From assembly GCF_900103785.1 (NCBI RefSeq), contig NZ_FNHE01000001.1, forward strand, positions 1 to 64,000: a stretch of 64,000 nucleotides of DNA. The letters are read 5' to 3'. The position numbers were made by a program, and so were the translations under genes. The notes beneath the pieces were generated by a model. That model searched no databases, was not told the DNA's origin, and saw only the letters and a list, made by a program, of their open reading frames with translations. Below are positions 1-9,708 of the stretch, one piece after another. Source of the DNA: Geodermatophilus siccatus. GTDB lineage: Bacteria; Actinomycetota; Actinomycetes; Mycobacteriales; Geodermatophilaceae. The stretch's first letter is position 1; each line of letters begins with the position of its first letter.

Positions 1-196
1 CAGACCATGCGGTCAGCGGTCACATCCGGTATTAGCCCCAATTTCTTGGAGTTATCCCAGAGCCGGGGGCAGGTTGCCCACGTGTTACTCACCCGTTCGC
101 CACTGATCCCCGTCCGAAGACGGTTCACCGTTCGACTTGCATGTGTTAAGCACGCCGCCAGCGTTCGTCCTGAGCCAGGATCAAACTCTCCGTAGA
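1..196 (-). rRNA. rrs: 16S ribosomal RNA, 5' end only (partial)
   Basis: The reverse complement opens with the universal bacterial 16S start (GAGTTTGATCCTGGCTCAG), followed by the typical GACGAACGCTGGCGGCG block and the segment up to helix 8/9. Aligning to E. coli numbering puts the mature 5' end near position 196. Only about the first 195 nt are inside the window; the rest runs off the left edge. The sequence has the actinobacterial pattern (GGCGTGCTTAACACATGCAA). It lies on the same strand as dapB and downstream of it. Confidence 0.97.
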
Positions 197-562
197 TGAA
201 TTCAAATCCGGGCGAGAACCGAGAACTGGACGCTCTCGTCAATCAACCCAAAGAAACCCACAAAGGGGTCACATACATGGCACTGACTTTCGGCACGCTG
301 TTGAGTTCTCAAGGAGCGGACGCGCAGCGACTCGACCCTCTCGGGCTTCGTCTCTGGCGGCTTGTCCCACTGTACGCCGTCTTCGGAGTCCTGCACCCGG
401 GGGGGTGCTCTCCGCGGCCCTCCCGGGCCCGTCCGGCGCGTAGAGAACCATACACGACTCCTGGGGCCGGTGCGCAAGTCGGCCCAAGGCGTCCCGCGTC
501 ACAGGTGGCCCCGTCCCGGGTCGCGGCCGGCCGGCGGAGGTCTGGCCGGCGGAAGTGCAGAG
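197..562 (-). promoter_or_regulatory. rRNA operon upstream region (promoter plus antitermination leader)
   Basis: This stretch of about 370 bases between the dapB 3' end and the 16S gene has no convincing gene. On the minus strand it holds a boxA-like antitermination leader about 100 nt before the 16S, and A/T-richer patches that stand out from the GC-rich surroundings. Candidate -10 elements are TATGGT (plus positions about 451-456) and TACAGT (about 370-375), but neither has a fully convincing -35. A promoter must lie here or upstream because a 16S gene starts immediately downstream; the exact position is inference. Confidence 0.55.
298..313 (-). promoter_or_regulatory. boxA-like rRNA antitermination element
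   Basis: On the minus strand this reads TTGAGAACTCAACAG, matching the TTTGAGAACTC core found in the leaders of actinobacterial rRNA operons. There it loads the NusB/S10 antitermination complex. It sits roughly 100 nt upstream of the 16S start, the expected place for an rrn leader element. Confidence 0.6.
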
Positions 563-622
563 GACCGTGGCCCGTCCGGAGGCTCGCCCCGAGCCTGCGG
601 AGGCCGAGGGGGACGGGATCCT
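563..622 (-). terminator. Hairpin terminator-like element after dapB
   Basis: Nested inverted repeat with outer arms GGCCCGTCC / GGACGGGA and an inner arm around CCCCGAGCCTGCGG. It abuts the dapB stop codon on its 3' side and belongs to a family of similar hairpins found next to several minus-strand stop codons in the window. There is no U-tract, as is common for actinobacterial terminators. It would separate dapB transcription from the rRNA operon. Confidence 0.5.
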
Positions 623-625
623 CCC

Positions 626-1480
<855 letters not shown>

Positions 1481-1867
1481 TCAGGCCCGGGCGCGCCGTC
1501 CGGCCCGGGCGCGCCGTCCGGCCCAGGCCCACGCCAGCAGACCGGCGAGGACGCCGACGACGTCAGCGACCCAGTCGGCCGCCGACGCCGACCGCTCCAG
1601 CGCCGACAGCCCCTGGACCACCTCGCTGAGCGCGGCATAGGCGACGAGGAGCGCGCCGAGGACGCCGGCGCGGGCACCGGCCCACCTGCCGCTGCCCGCC
1701 AGCGCGGCGAACAGCAGCAGGTGCACGAGCTTGTCCACCCCTGGCGGCGCCCAGGGGACGTCGTCCGCAGGGGCGAAGAGCACGGCCAACGACACCAGGA
1801 CGACGACGGCGAACACGCCGCGCGAGAGCGCGCCGTGGACGGCGAGGGCGGGGTGCGGACGGGTCAT
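1481..1867 (-). CDS. VanZ-like small membrane protein
   Basis: 128 residues. Three or four hydrophobic segments: about residues 17-33 (VFAVVVLVSLAVLFA), 46-60, 66-80 and 100-116. The segment GVDKLVHLLLFAALAG matches the conserved D-K-hHhxxF motif of VanZ-like proteins, a membrane family named after the teicoplanin-resistance protein but mostly uncharacterised. The ATG overlaps the upstream M16 peptidase stop by one base (TGATG), so the two are translationally coupled. The C-terminus is an Arg/Ala tail encoded by a near-perfect tandem DNA duplication (about 1487-1523). Confidence 0.75.
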   Translation of the reverse strand: MTRPHPALAVHGALSRGVFAVVVLVSLAVLFAPADDVPWAPPGVDKLVHLLLFAALAGSGRWAGARAGVLGALLVAYAALSEVVQGLSALERSASAADWVADVVGVLAGLLAWAWAGRRARAGRRARA

Positions 1868-3246
1868 CAGAGCCGGTCGAGGTCCGACTCGCGGTAGGGA
1901 CCCACCACGGCCAGGCAGGTCTCCCGCGTGAGCAGCTCGGCGGCGACCGCGCAGACCTGGTCCTCGTCGACGCCGTCCAGCCGGTCGAGCACCTCGCGCA
2001 CGGGCAGGTACTCCCCGTAGGAGAGCTCGCTCTTGCCCAGCCGGCTCATGCGCGAGCCGGTGTCCTCCAGGCCGAGGACCAGGCCGCCCTTGAGCTGGCC
2101 GCGTCCCCGCGCGACCTCCTCGGCGGTCAACCCCTCGGCGGCCACGCGCGCGAGCTCCCCGCGGACCAGCCGCAGCACCTCGGGCACCCGCTTGGGCGAG
2201 CAGCCCGCGTAGACCGAGAACGACCCGGTGCCGGCGTAGTGCGACAGCGACGAGCCGACGCTGTACACCAGCCCGCGCTTCTCCCGGATCTCCTGGAACA
2301 GCCGCGAGCTCATGCCCCCACCGACGGCGGTCTCCATGACCGCCGCCGCGTAGCGCCGCTCGTCGAGCCGGCCGAGGCCCACCGAGCCGAGCAGCAGGTG
2401 GGTCTGCTCCGTGCGGCGCCGCACCAGCCCGGTCGGCCGGGCGGGGGTGGTCGCCGCCCCCTCCTCGCCGCGGCGCAGCGGTGCCGGACGCGCCGGACCC
2501 GACAGCCGGTCGCCGAAGGCCGCGGTGACCAGGTCCAGCACCTGCTGGTGCTCCACCCGGCCGGCCGCGGTCACCACGATCGAGGGGACCGTGTAACGCC
2601 GGCGGTACCAGCCGTCGACGTCGTCCCGGGTCAGGGACTCGATGGACTCGACCGTGCCCAGCACCGACCGGCCGAGGGCGGTGCTGCCGAACAGCGTCTC
2701 GGCGAAGAGGTCGTGCACCAGGTCGGAGGGCTCGTCGTCGCGCATGGCGATCTCCTCGAGCACCACCGTCCGCTCGCTCTCCAGGTCCGCGGCCGTGTTG
2801 AGCGCGTCGGTGACCAGGTCGCCGAGCAGGGTGACGGCCAGCGGCAGGTCGCTGGCGAGCACGTTGGCGTAGTAGCAGGTGTGCTCCTTGGCGGTGAAGG
2901 CGTTCATCTCACCGCCCACGGCGTCCATGGCCGTCGCGATCTCCAGGGCGCTGCGGCTGCCGGTCCCCTTGAACAGCAGGTGCTCGAGGAAGTGCGAGGA
3001 GCCGGCGACCGCGTCCGTCTCGTCCCGCGAGCCGACGCCGACCCAGATGCCGACGGTCGCCGACAGCACCCCGGGCATCGTCTCGGTCAGCACCCGCAGG
3101 CCACCGGGCAGCTCGGTGCGCTCCACCCGGCCGCCGAACTCGTCGACGTCCAGGACGGCGGTCTCCCCGACACCGGCCGGGGCCGGGACGGGCGTGGTGG
3201 CGCCCGTCCCGGCCCCGGTCAGAGCCTGCTGCGTGTCCGTGGTCAC
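1867..3246 (-). CDS. M16 family zinc metallopeptidase (processing-peptidase-like)
   Basis: 459 residues, GTG start overlapping the pnp stop (GTGA), so co-translated with pnp. The inverted zinc motif HFLEH is at residues 85-89, and the downstream glutamate lies in [18 protein letters not shown]. The C-terminal half contains the R/Y pair region [13 protein letters not shown] used for substrate binding in M16B enzymes. Length and layout fit the insulinase/mitochondrial-processing-peptidase-like proteins that follow pnp in many Actinobacteria and Firmicutes. The natural substrate in actinobacteria is not established. Probably cytoplasmic: no signal peptide is visible. Confidence 0.93.
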   Translation of the reverse strand: MTTDTQQALTGAGTGATTPVPAPAGVGETAVLDVDEFGGRVERTELPGGLRVLTETMPGVLSATVGIWVGVGSRDETDAVAGSSHFLEHLLFKGTGSRSALEIATAMDAVGGEMNAFTAKEHTCYYANVLASDLPLAVTLLGDLVTDALNTAADLESERTVVLEEIAMRDDEPSDLVHDLFAETLFGSTALGRSVLGTVESIESLTRDDVDGWYRRRYTVPSIVVTAAGRVEHQQVLDLVTAAFGDRLSGPARPAPLRRGEEGAATTPARPTGLVRRRTEQTHLLLGSVGLGRLDERRYAAAVMETAVGGGMSSRLFQEIREKRGLVYSVGSSLSHYAGTGSFSVYAGCSPKRVPEVLRLVRGELARVAAEGLTAEEVARGRGQLKGGLVLGLEDTGSRMSRLGKSELSYGEYLPVREVLDRLDGVDEDQVCAVAAELLTRETCLAVVGPYRESDLDRL

Positions 3247-5522
3247 GCCTCCGCGGGAGCCGCGGACGCGGCGTCGCCGGCCGGGGCGGCCTCGGCAGCG
3301 CCGTCACCCTCGGCCGCGACGGGCACGAGGCTGATCTTGCCGCGGGCGTCGATGTCGGTGATCTCGACCTGCAGCTTGTCGCCGACGTTGACGACGTCCT
3401 CGACCTTGCCGATGCGCTTGCCGCCGCCCAGCTTGCTGATGTGCACCAGGCCGTCCTTGCCCGGGAGCAGGGAGACGAAGGCGCCGAACGGCGTCGTCTT
3501 GACGACCGTGCCGAGGAAGCGCTCGCCGACCTTCGGCATCTGCGGGTTGGCGATGCCGTTGATCCGGTCCACCGCCGCCTGGGCCGAGGGGCCGTCGGAG
3601 GCGCCGACGTAGATCGTGCCGTCGTCCTCGATGGTGATGTCCGCGCCGGTCTCGTCCTGGATCGCGTTGATCATCTGGCCCTTGGGTCCGATGACCGCGC
3701 CGATCTTGTCGACCGGGATGCGCACCGTGGTCACCCGCGGGGCGTACGGGCTCATCTCGTCGGGGCCGTCGATGGCCTCGTTCATCACGTCGAGGATGTG
3801 CAGCCGGGCGGCGCGGGCCTGGGTCAGCGCCTGGGCCAGCACGTCGGACGGGATGCCGTCGAGCTTGGTGTCCAGCTGCAGCGCGGTGACGAAGTCCCGC
3901 GTGCCGGCGACCTTGAAGTCCATGTCACCGAAGGCGTCCTCGGCACCGAGGATGTCGGTCAGCGCGACGTACTGGGTCTTGCCGTCGACCTCGTCGGAGA
4001 CCAGGCCCATGGCGATGCCGGCCACCGGGGCGCGCAGCGGCACACCGGCGTTGAGCAGCGCCAGGGTCGAGGCGCAGACCGAGCCCATGGACGTCGAGCC
4101 GTTGGACCCCAGCGCCTCGGACACCTGCCGGATCGCGTAGGGGAACTCCTCGCGGTCGGGCAGCACCGGCACCAGCGCCCGCTCGGCGAGCGCGCCGTGG
4201 CCGATCTCCCGGCGCTTCGGCGAACCGACGCGGCCGGTCTCACCCGTGGAGTACGGCGGGAAGTTGTAGTTGTGCATGTAGCGCTTGCGCGTCACCGGCG
4301 AGAGCGTGTCCAGCTGCTGCTCCATGCGGAGCATGTTCAGCGTGGTGACGCCGAGGATCTGGGTCTCACCGCGCTCGAACAGCGCCGAGCCGTGCACCCG
4401 CGGGATGACCTCGACCTCGGCCGAGAGCGGGCGGATGTCGGTGAGGCCACGGCCGTCGATGCGGACCTTGTCGCGCAGGATCCGCTGCCGGACGACCTTC
4501 TTGGTCACCGCGCGGAAGGCCGCGGAGATCTCCTTCTCCCGGCCCTCGAACCGGCCCGCGAGCGCGGCGACGGTGTCGTCCTTGAGCTCGTCGGTGGCGT
4601 CGTTGCGCTCGGTCTTGCCCGGGATCGCCTGGACCTCGGCCAGCCGAGCGCCCGCGTGCGCCTCGACGGCGGCGTAGACGTCGTCCTGGTAGTCGAGGAA
4701 GCGGGGGAAGTCCGCGACCGGCTTGGCGGCCTTCTCGGCCAGCGCCGCCTGCGCGTCGCACAGCGCCTTGATGAAGGGCTTGGCGGCCTCGAGGCCCTGG
4801 GCGACGACCTCCTCGGTCGGGGCGGTGGCGCCGCCGGAGACCAGCTCGATCGTCTTCTCGGTCGCCTCGGCCTCGACCATCATGATCGCGACGTCGCCGT
4901 CCGGGAGGACGCGGCCGGCCACGACCATGTCGAAGACGGCGTCCTCGAGCTCGGCGTGGGTCGGGAAGCCGACCCACTGGCCGTTGACGAGCGCGACGCG
5001 GGTGCCGCCGACCGGGCCGGAGAACGGCAGGCCCGAGAGCTGGGTCGACGCCGAGGCGCCGTTGATGGCCAGCACGTCGTAGAGGTGGCCGGGGTCCAGC
5101 GACAGGACGGTGATGACCACCTGCACCTCGTTGCGCAGGCCCTTGGCGAAGGTCGGGCGCAGCGGGCGGTCGATGAGCCGGCAGGTGAGGATCGCGTCCT
5201 CGGAGGGGCGGCCCTCGCGGCGGAAGAACGAGCCGGGGATGCGCCCGGCGGCGTACATGCGCTCCTCGACGTCCACCGTCAGCGGGAAGAAGTCGAAGTG
5301 CTCCTTGGGCTGCTTGCCGGCCGTGGTGGCCGAGAGCAGCATCGTGTCGCCCATGCTGACGACGACGGAGCCGGCGGCCTGCTTGGCCAGCCGGCCCGTC
5401 TCGAAGGTGATGGTGCGGCTGCCGAAGCTGCCGTTGTCGATGACCGCGGTGGCGGTGGTGACCCCGTCCTCGGGGTCGAACTCCGCGGCGGCGGTGCTGT
5501 TCTGGGTGGTGGGTGCGGACAC
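3243..5522 (-). CDS. pnp: Polyribonucleotide nucleotidyltransferase (PNPase)
   Basis: 759 residues. Processive 3'-5' phosphorolytic exoribonuclease; in actinobacteria it also makes heteropolymeric RNA tails. Domain order is visible: first RNase PH domain (about 30-160), helical linker, second RNase PH domain (about 340-560, with [12 protein letters not shown] and [19 protein letters not shown]), KH domain ([13 protein letters not shown]) and S1 domain ([27 protein letters not shown]). The C-terminal tail is Ala-rich. It uses a GTG start. It lies 241 bp downstream of rpsO with a strong hairpin between them, the classic rpsO-pnp arrangement in which the leader hairpin is often processed for autoregulation. 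Confidence 0.98.
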   Translation of the reverse strand: MSAPTTQNSTAAAEFDPEDGVTTATAVIDNGSFGSRTITFETGRLAKQAAGSVVVSMGDTMLLSATTAGKQPKEHFDFFPLTVDVEERMYAAGRIPGSFFRREGRPSEDAILTCRLIDRPLRPTFAKGLRNEVQVVITVLSLDPGHLYDVLAINGASASTQLSGLPFSGPVGGTRVALVNGQWVGFPTHAELEDAVFDMVVAGRVLPDGDVAIMMVEAEATEKTIELVSGGATAPTEEVVAQGLEAAKPFIKALCDAQAALAEKAAKPVADFPRFLDYQDDVYAAVEAHAGARLAEVQAIPGKTERNDATDELKDDTVAALAGRFEGREKEISAAFRAVTKKVVRQRILRDKVRIDGRGLTDIRPLSAEVEVIPRVHGSALFERGETQILGVTTLNMLRMEQQLDTLSPVTRKRYMHNYNFPPYSTGETGRVGSPKRREIGHGALAERALVPVLPDREEFPYAIRQVSEALGSNGSTSMGSVCASTLALLNAGVPLRAPVAGIAMGLVSDEVDGKTQYVALTDILGAEDAFGDMDFKVAGTRDFVTALQLDTKLDGIPSDVLAQALTQARAARLHILDVMNEAIDGPDEMSPYAPRVTTVRIPVDKIGAVIGPKGQMINAIQDETGADITIEDDGTIYVGASDGPSAQAAVDRINGIANPQMPKVGERFLGTVVKTTPFGAFVSLLPGKDGLVHISKLGGGKRIGKVEDVVNVGDKLQVEITDIDARGKISLVPVAAEGDGAAEAAPAGDAASAAPAEA

Positions 5523-5726
5523 GGTGTCCTCTTCCTACGTCGCATGCGGCGACGTCCTCTTGTGGCGTCTGCGCCGAACTGCGCCCGGGTGACCGGTCTT
5601 CGATCGAAGCCCACGGGAGACGTTCCCCCTCGCCTGGAGGGGCATGCCCGGGGGCCACTACCGAGGACCGACCAGCGTCGGGCCTCCGGCGCGCTGCCTG
5701 GGTTCGTGCGGCGGGTGCCGCACGAG

Positions 5727-5760
5727 AGAGGGGACCGTCCCGGCCGGGACGGTCCCCTCT
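5727..5760 (-). terminator. Perfect 34-nt palindrome between rpsO and pnp
   Basis: A 17-bp perfect inverted repeat (arm AGAGGGGACCGTCCCGG) ends 3 nt from the rpsO stop codon. It lies in the leader of pnp. It has no U-tract but is extremely GC-rich, so it should act as a terminator, attenuator or double-strand RNase III target. In E. coli the rpsO-pnp junction carries an RNase III-cut hairpin that controls PNPase autoregulation; equivalence here is inference. Confidence 0.75.
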
Positions 5761-5763
5761 GGC

Positions 5764-6033
5764 TCACCGGCGCAGGCCGAGCCGCTCGATGAGCGACCGG
5801 TACCGGTTGATGTCGGTCTTGGCCAGGTAGTTCAGCAGGCGGCGACGACGACCGACCAGCAGGAGCAGCCCCCGCCGGCTGTGGTGGTCGTGCTTGTGCT
5901 GCTTGAGGTGCTCGGTCAGGTCGCTGATCCGGCGGGTCAGCATCGCGACCTGCACCTCGGGCGAGCCGGTGTCCTTGTCGACCGTGGCGTACTCGGTCAT
6001 GATCTGCTGCTTCGTCGCGCTGTCGAGCGCCAT
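5764..6033 (-). CDS. rpsO: 30S ribosomal protein S15
   Basis: 89 residues, exactly the usual S15 length. The sequence starts [16 protein letters not shown] and contains the conserved block [15 protein letters not shown], then [25 protein letters not shown] and a C-terminal [13 protein letters not shown]15 binds the central domain of 16S rRNA early in 30S assembly. The chosen ATG gives the family N-terminus; an in-frame extension upstream is not supported. The gene is monocistronic-looking or read into pnp through the hairpin downstream. Confidence 0.98.
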   Translation of the reverse strand: MALDSATKQQIMTEYATVDKDTGSPEVQVAMLTRRISDLTEHLKQHKHDHHSRRGLLLLVGRRRRLLNYLAKTDINRYRSLIERLGLRR

Positions 6034-6270
6034 GGATCGCCTCCGGAGGCAGGTCACGTGTGGCCCCCGGTCTCTGTCACGGAGGCAGGCTGCACACAGG
6101 TCGGGTCGAACCGACCATCGATCAGGTTACCCCACGCTCCGTGGTCCTCCGGTCGACGTCCGGGAGCCACGACATCGTCGTCCTCCGGACGACACCGCGG
6201 CCAGGTGCCGTCCCGGCAGGTGCGGAGCCCTCCCCGTCGTTCCCCAGGGGAGCCTCCGGACCCCCGCTGG

Positions 6271-7245
6271 TCACGACGACGAGGAGGGCGCCTCGAGGAC
6301 CCTGCGCGTGTCGGCGACGTCGCGGTCCATCTGGGCGACCAGCTCGTCGACGCCGGAGAACGCGGCCATCGGGCGCAGCCGCTGCACGAACTCCACCCCG
6401 ACGTGCTCCCCGTAGAGGTCGCCGTCGAAGTCGAGCAGGTAGGCCTCCACCGTGCGCCTGCTGCCCTGGAACGTGGGGTTCGTGCCCACCGAGATCGCCG
6501 CCGGCGAGGTGCTCACGCTGGCCCCGGTCCGCGGGTCGAGGATGACCAGACCGCCGGCGTAGACGCCGTCCGCGGGGATCGCGGTGAACGGCGGGGACTC
6601 CACGTTCGCCGTCGGGTAGCCCAGCTCGCGGCCCCGCCGGTCCCCGCGGACGACCACGCCCTCGATGCGGTGCGGCCGGCCCAGCGCCCGCGCGGCCGAC
6701 ACCATGTCCCCGGCCGCGACGCAGGCCCGGACGTAGGTCGAGGAGATGGTGATCTCACCGTCCGCCGAGGAGTCGCCGGCCAGCGGGACCGGCTCCACGG
6801 TGAACCCGAAGCGCCGCCCCTCCTCCGCGAGCGTCGTGACGTTGCCGGCCGCGCGGTGGCCGTAGGTGAAGTTCTCCCCCACCACCACGGAGGCGGCGTG
6901 CAGGTGCTCCACCAGCACGGTGTGGGTGAACGTCCCGGGCGAGAGCCGCATGAACTCCGGGGTGAACGGCAGGACGCACATCTCGTCCACACCCAGCTCG
7001 GCGACCAGCTCGGCCTTGCGGTCCAGCGAGGTGAGGATCGCCGGGTGCGACCCCGGCCGCACCACCTCGGAGGGGTGGGGGTCGAAGGTGAGCAGCAGGC
7101 AGGGCCGGCCCAGCGCGCGGGCCCGCGCCACGGCCGTGCCGATCAGCTGCTGGTGACCGCGGTGGACACCGTCGTACATGCCGACGGTGACCACCGTGCG
7201 TCCCAGGTCCCCGGGGGTCGCCTCGAGCCCCCGCCAGCGCCGCAC
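6271..7245 (-). CDS. ribF: Bifunctional riboflavin kinase / FAD synthetase
   Basis: 324 residues, GTG start. Converts riboflavin to FMN and FMN to FAD in the cytoplasm. The N-terminal FAD synthetase (nucleotidyltransferase) half shows GMYDGVHRGHQQL (the H-x-G-H-type motif) and FDPHP, then ISSTYVRACVAAGD. The C-terminal riboflavin kinase half shows GVVVRGDRRGRELGYPTANV (the GxPTAN motif) and the acidic GVYAGG and EHVGVEFVQRLRP stretches. Length is normal for the family. It lies 19 bp after ilvE and probably shares its transcript; truB-ribF proximity is common in bacteria, although here three genes separate them. Confidence 0.97.
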   Translation of the reverse strand: MRRWRGLEATPGDLGRTVVTVGMYDGVHRGHQQLIGTAVARARALGRPCLLLTFDPHPSEVVRPGSHPAILTSLDRKAELVAELGVDEMCVLPFTPEFMRLSPGTFTHTVLVEHLHAASVVVGENFTYGHRAAGNVTTLAEEGRRFGFTVEPVPLAGDSSADGEITISSTYVRACVAAGDMVSAARALGRPHRIEGVVVRGDRRGRELGYPTANVESPPFTAIPADGVYAGGLVILDPRTGASVSTSPAAISVGTNPTFQGSRRTVEAYLLDFDGDLYGEHVGVEFVQRLRPMAAFSGVDELVAQMDRDVADTRRVLEAPSSSS

Positions 7246-7264
7246 GTCGATGCGTCCGGGCCGC

Positions 7265-8404
7265 TCAGGCGACCCGGTGCAGCCAGCCGTGGGTGTCGGG
7301 CACCCGGCCGTGCTGGATGTCGAGCAGGTGCTCGCGCAGCCGCATGGTCAGCGGCCCGGGCTCCCCGTTGCCGACGGTGAAGTCACCGGTGCGCGCCTTG
7401 ACCTCGCCGACCGGGGTGATGACCGCGGCGGTGCCGCAGGCGAAGGTCTCGGTGACCGTGCCGTCGGCGACGCCGGAACGCCACTCCTCCACGCTGAACC
7501 GCCGCTCGGTGACCCGGTGGCCCATCTCCCGGGCGACGGTGATCAGCGAGTCGCGGGTGATGCCGGGCAGCAGGGTGCCGGTGAGCTCGGGGGTGACCAG
7601 CTCGGCGTCGTCCCCGGAGCCGAGGACGAAGAACAGGTTCATCCCGCCCATCTCCTCGACGTAGCGCTTCTCCACCGCGTCGAGCCAGACGACCTGGTCG
7701 CAGCCGGCGTCGATGGCCTGCTCCTGGGCCAGCAGGCTGGCCGCGTAGTTGCCGGCGCACTTGACGTCGCCGGTGCCGCCCGGCGCGGCCCGGATGTAGT
7801 CCTCCGACAGGTACACCGAGACCGGGTGGACGCCGCGGGGGAAGTAGGCGCCGGCCGGGCTGGCGATCACCAGGAACAGGTACTCGTGCGCCGGGCGGAC
7901 GCCGAGGAACGGCTCGGTCGCCAGCTGGTAGGGGCGCAGGTAGAGGGTCTGGTCGGGGCCGGTGGGCACCCAGTCGCGGTCGGCGTCGACGAGGGCGTCG
8001 ACGGCGGCGAGGAAGGCCTCCTCGGGCACCGGCGGCATGGCCAGCCGCTTGGCGCCGCGGACGAAGCGGGCGGCGTTGGCCTCGGGACGGAAGGTGGCGA
8101 CGCTGCCGTCGGGCTGGGCGTAGGCCTTGAGCCCCTCGAAGATCGACTGCGCGTAGTGCAGTGCGGCGGTGGCCGGGTCCACCTGCAGCGGCGCGTAGGA
8201 GGTCAGCCGGGCGTCGTACCAGCCCTCGCCCGCGCGGTAGCGCGCCACGAACATCGAGTCGGTGAAGTAGCGGCCGAAGCCCGGGTCGGCGAGCAGCTCG
8301 TCGCGCTCCGCGGCGGGGCGGCGCCGCACGTCCTCCACGACCACCGGCACGCCCTCGGTGAACACCCGGGAAGTGGTACGGCTGTCGGCGAGCGTGTCGG
8401 TCAT
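7265..8404 (-). CDS. ilvE: Branched-chain amino acid aminotransferase
   Basis: 379 residues. PLP-dependent class IV aminotransferase that performs the last step of Val/Leu/Ile synthesis and the first step of their breakdown. Motifs: YAPLQVDPATAALHYAQSIFEGLKAY at the N-terminal side, the PLP-lysine region GDVKCAGNYAASLLAQ, the EEMGGMNLFFV segment and GTLLPGITRDSL near the C-terminus, all characteristic of the IlvE group II family found in actinobacteria. ATG at 8404 is preferred over a GTG three codons earlier because a purine-rich GGTGGGAG lies just upstream. Confidence 0.96.
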   Translation of the reverse strand: MTDTLADSRTTSRVFTEGVPVVVEDVRRRPAAERDELLADPGFGRYFTDSMFVARYRAGEGWYDARLTSYAPLQVDPATAALHYAQSIFEGLKAYAQPDGSVATFRPEANAARFVRGAKRLAMPPVPEEAFLAAVDALVDADRDWVPTGPDQTLYLRPYQLATEPFLGVRPAHEYLFLVIASPAGAYFPRGVHPVSVYLSEDYIRAAPGGTGDVKCAGNYAASLLAQEQAIDAGCDQVVWLDAVEKRYVEEMGGMNLFFVLGSGDDAELVTPELTGTLLPGITRDSLITVAREMGHRVTERRFSVEEWRSGVADGTVTETFACGTAAVITPVGEVKARTGDFTVGNGEPGPLTMRLREHLLDIQHGRVPDTHGWLHRVA

Positions 8405-8514
8405 GGCTCCCACCTGCGGCGTGCGCGGATCCGAGGGGCGGCCCGGCGGCTGCCGGACCGCCCGCTCACCCTAGCTCCGCCGCCGGCCACACCGGCGGGG
8501 GCCGCTGTGGGCGG

Positions 8515-8838
8515 TCACGGCCGGTCGGGTGCCGCGCTCTCGATCACCTCGTAGGACCACAGGTGGGAGGAGTTGCTGGCCGCCGGCGCGAGCTCGGACC
8601 CGCCGCCCCCGTGGGCGCGGGCGAAGTCCTGACCGGACTCCCACGCCCGGTAGGCCTCCTCGCTCTCCCACCGCGTGTAGACCAGGTACTGGTCGGTGCC
8701 CTCCAGGGGGCGCAGCAGCTCGAACCACTCGAAGCCCGGGGTGCTCTCGACGGCACCGGCGCGACCCTTGAAGCGCTCCTCGAAGCGCTCCTGCTTGTCC
8801 TTGGGCACGGTGATCGCGTTGATCTTGACGACGCTCAT
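8515..8838 (-). CDS. Antibiotic biosynthesis monooxygenase-type protein (ABM fold)
   Basis: 107 residues. The sequence starts MSVVKINAITVPKDKQERFEERF and has the ABM pattern F-E-W-F-E-L-L-R-P, then YLVYTRWESEEAYRAW. This is a small dimeric ferredoxin-like fold that includes quinol monooxygenases and the heme-degrading IsdG/MhuD enzymes. A close relation to the actinobacterial MhuD/IsdG-like branch is likely from the W-E-S-x-E-A-Y-R-A-W motif and an AHGGGG stretch, but the substrate cannot be assigned from sequence alone. It is divergent from the HAD gene, with about 107 bp between start codons holding both promoters. Confidence 0.8.
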   Translation of the reverse strand: MSVVKINAITVPKDKQERFEERFKGRAGAVESTPGFEWFELLRPLEGTDQYLVYTRWESEEAYRAWESGQDFARAHGGGGSELAPAASNSSHLWSYEVIESAAPDRP

Positions 8839-8945
8839 GGACGCCCCCTTCCCGGCGGGAGGCCGGGTCAATCCCGCGACGCCGCGGGGCGGCCGGTCGA
8901 TCCCCCGACCCTGCGGGCCGGTCGGCCCCGGGTGAGGATGGCGCG

Positions 8946-9638
8946 ATGACCGACGCCGCACCGGCGCCGCGGCCCGGCGTCCTCCTCGACGTCGACGGCA
9001 CGCTGCTGGACACCAACTACCTGCAGGTCCTCGCCTGGTGGCAGGCCTTCCGCGACACCGGTCACCCCGAGGTCTCGATGGCCGACTGCCACCGGGCCAT
9101 CGGCATCGCGAGCGCCGAGCTGGTCACCCACCTGCTGGGGGACGACGCTCCCGACACCGAGGAGGTCGTCGAGGCGAAGGAACGGCGCTACGAGCCGCTG
9201 CGGGAGCTGGTCGTCCCCTTCCCCCGCGTGGACCGGCTGCTCGCGGCGTGCCGCGAGCGGGACCTGGCCGTGGTGCTGGCGACCAGCGGCATGGAGTCCG
9301 ACCTGGAGTGGATGGTGCCGGCCATCGGGGGCGAGGACGTCGTCGACGGGGCCACGACGTCGGCCGACGTGGAGTCGGCCAAGCCCGCGCCGGACCTGCT
9401 GCAGACCGCCGTCACCGACAACGGCCTGGACGCCGCGCGCACCGTCGCGGTCGGCGACACGGTCTGGGACGTGCGCTCGGCGCGGGACGCCGGCCTGCCG
9501 TGCATCGCGGTGACCTGCGGCGGCATCTCCCGGGCCGAGCTCGAGGACGCCGGCGCCGACGAGGTCTACGACGACCCGGCCGACCTGCTGGCGCACCTCG
9601 ACGACTCGCTCATCGGCCGGGTGGCGCGCGGCCGGTGA
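8946..9638 (+). CDS. HAD-superfamily hydrolase (phosphatase-like)
   Basis: 230 residues. HAD motif I DVDGTLLDT lies near the N-terminus (both aspartates present), motif II is ATSGM (Ser/Thr), the motif III lysine is in ESAKPAPDLL, and motif IV is GDTVWDVRSA. The helical cap between motifs I and II places it with the phosphoglycolate phosphatase/beta-phosphoglucomutase-like subfamily I. The substrate is unknown. It is one of the few plus-strand genes here and stands alone between two minus-strand transcripts, converging on truB. Confidence 0.88.
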   Translation: MTDAAPAPRPGVLLDVDGTLLDTNYLQVLAWWQAFRDTGHPEVSMADCHRAIGIASAELVTHLLGDDAPDTEEVVEAKERRYEPLRELVVPFPRVDRLLAACRERDLAVVLATSGMESDLEWMVPAIGGEDVVDGATTSADVESAKPAPDLLQTAVTDNGLDAARTVAVGDTVWDVRSARDAGLPCIAVTCGGISRAELEDAGADEVYDDPADLLAHLDDSLIGRVARGR

Positions 9639-9658
9639 CGGGCTGCAACGGCCCGCGT

Positions 9659-9706
9659 CCGGGGCCCGTCCCGGGCCTGCGAGGGATGGGGGGACGCGGG
9701 GTCCTC
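9659..9706. terminator. Hairpin element between HAD gene and truB
   Basis: Inverted repeat with outer arms GGGGCCCGTCC / GGACGCGGGGTCC and a small inner loop. It lies between two convergent 3' ends (HAD gene on plus, truB on minus), so it probably terminates both. It is a member of the same hairpin family as the elements after dapB, tsf and rpsB: GGnCCCGTCC ... GGACG(C)GGGTCCT next to a minus-strand stop. Confidence 0.5.
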
Positions 9707-9708
9707 CC

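Noticed and set aside
6060..7380. Long plus-strand frames over ribF, pnp, infB and other minus-strand genes
   Set aside because: They are GC-rich shadow frames with Arg/Gly/Pro-biased composition and no domain similarity; the minus-strand genes are firmly identified.
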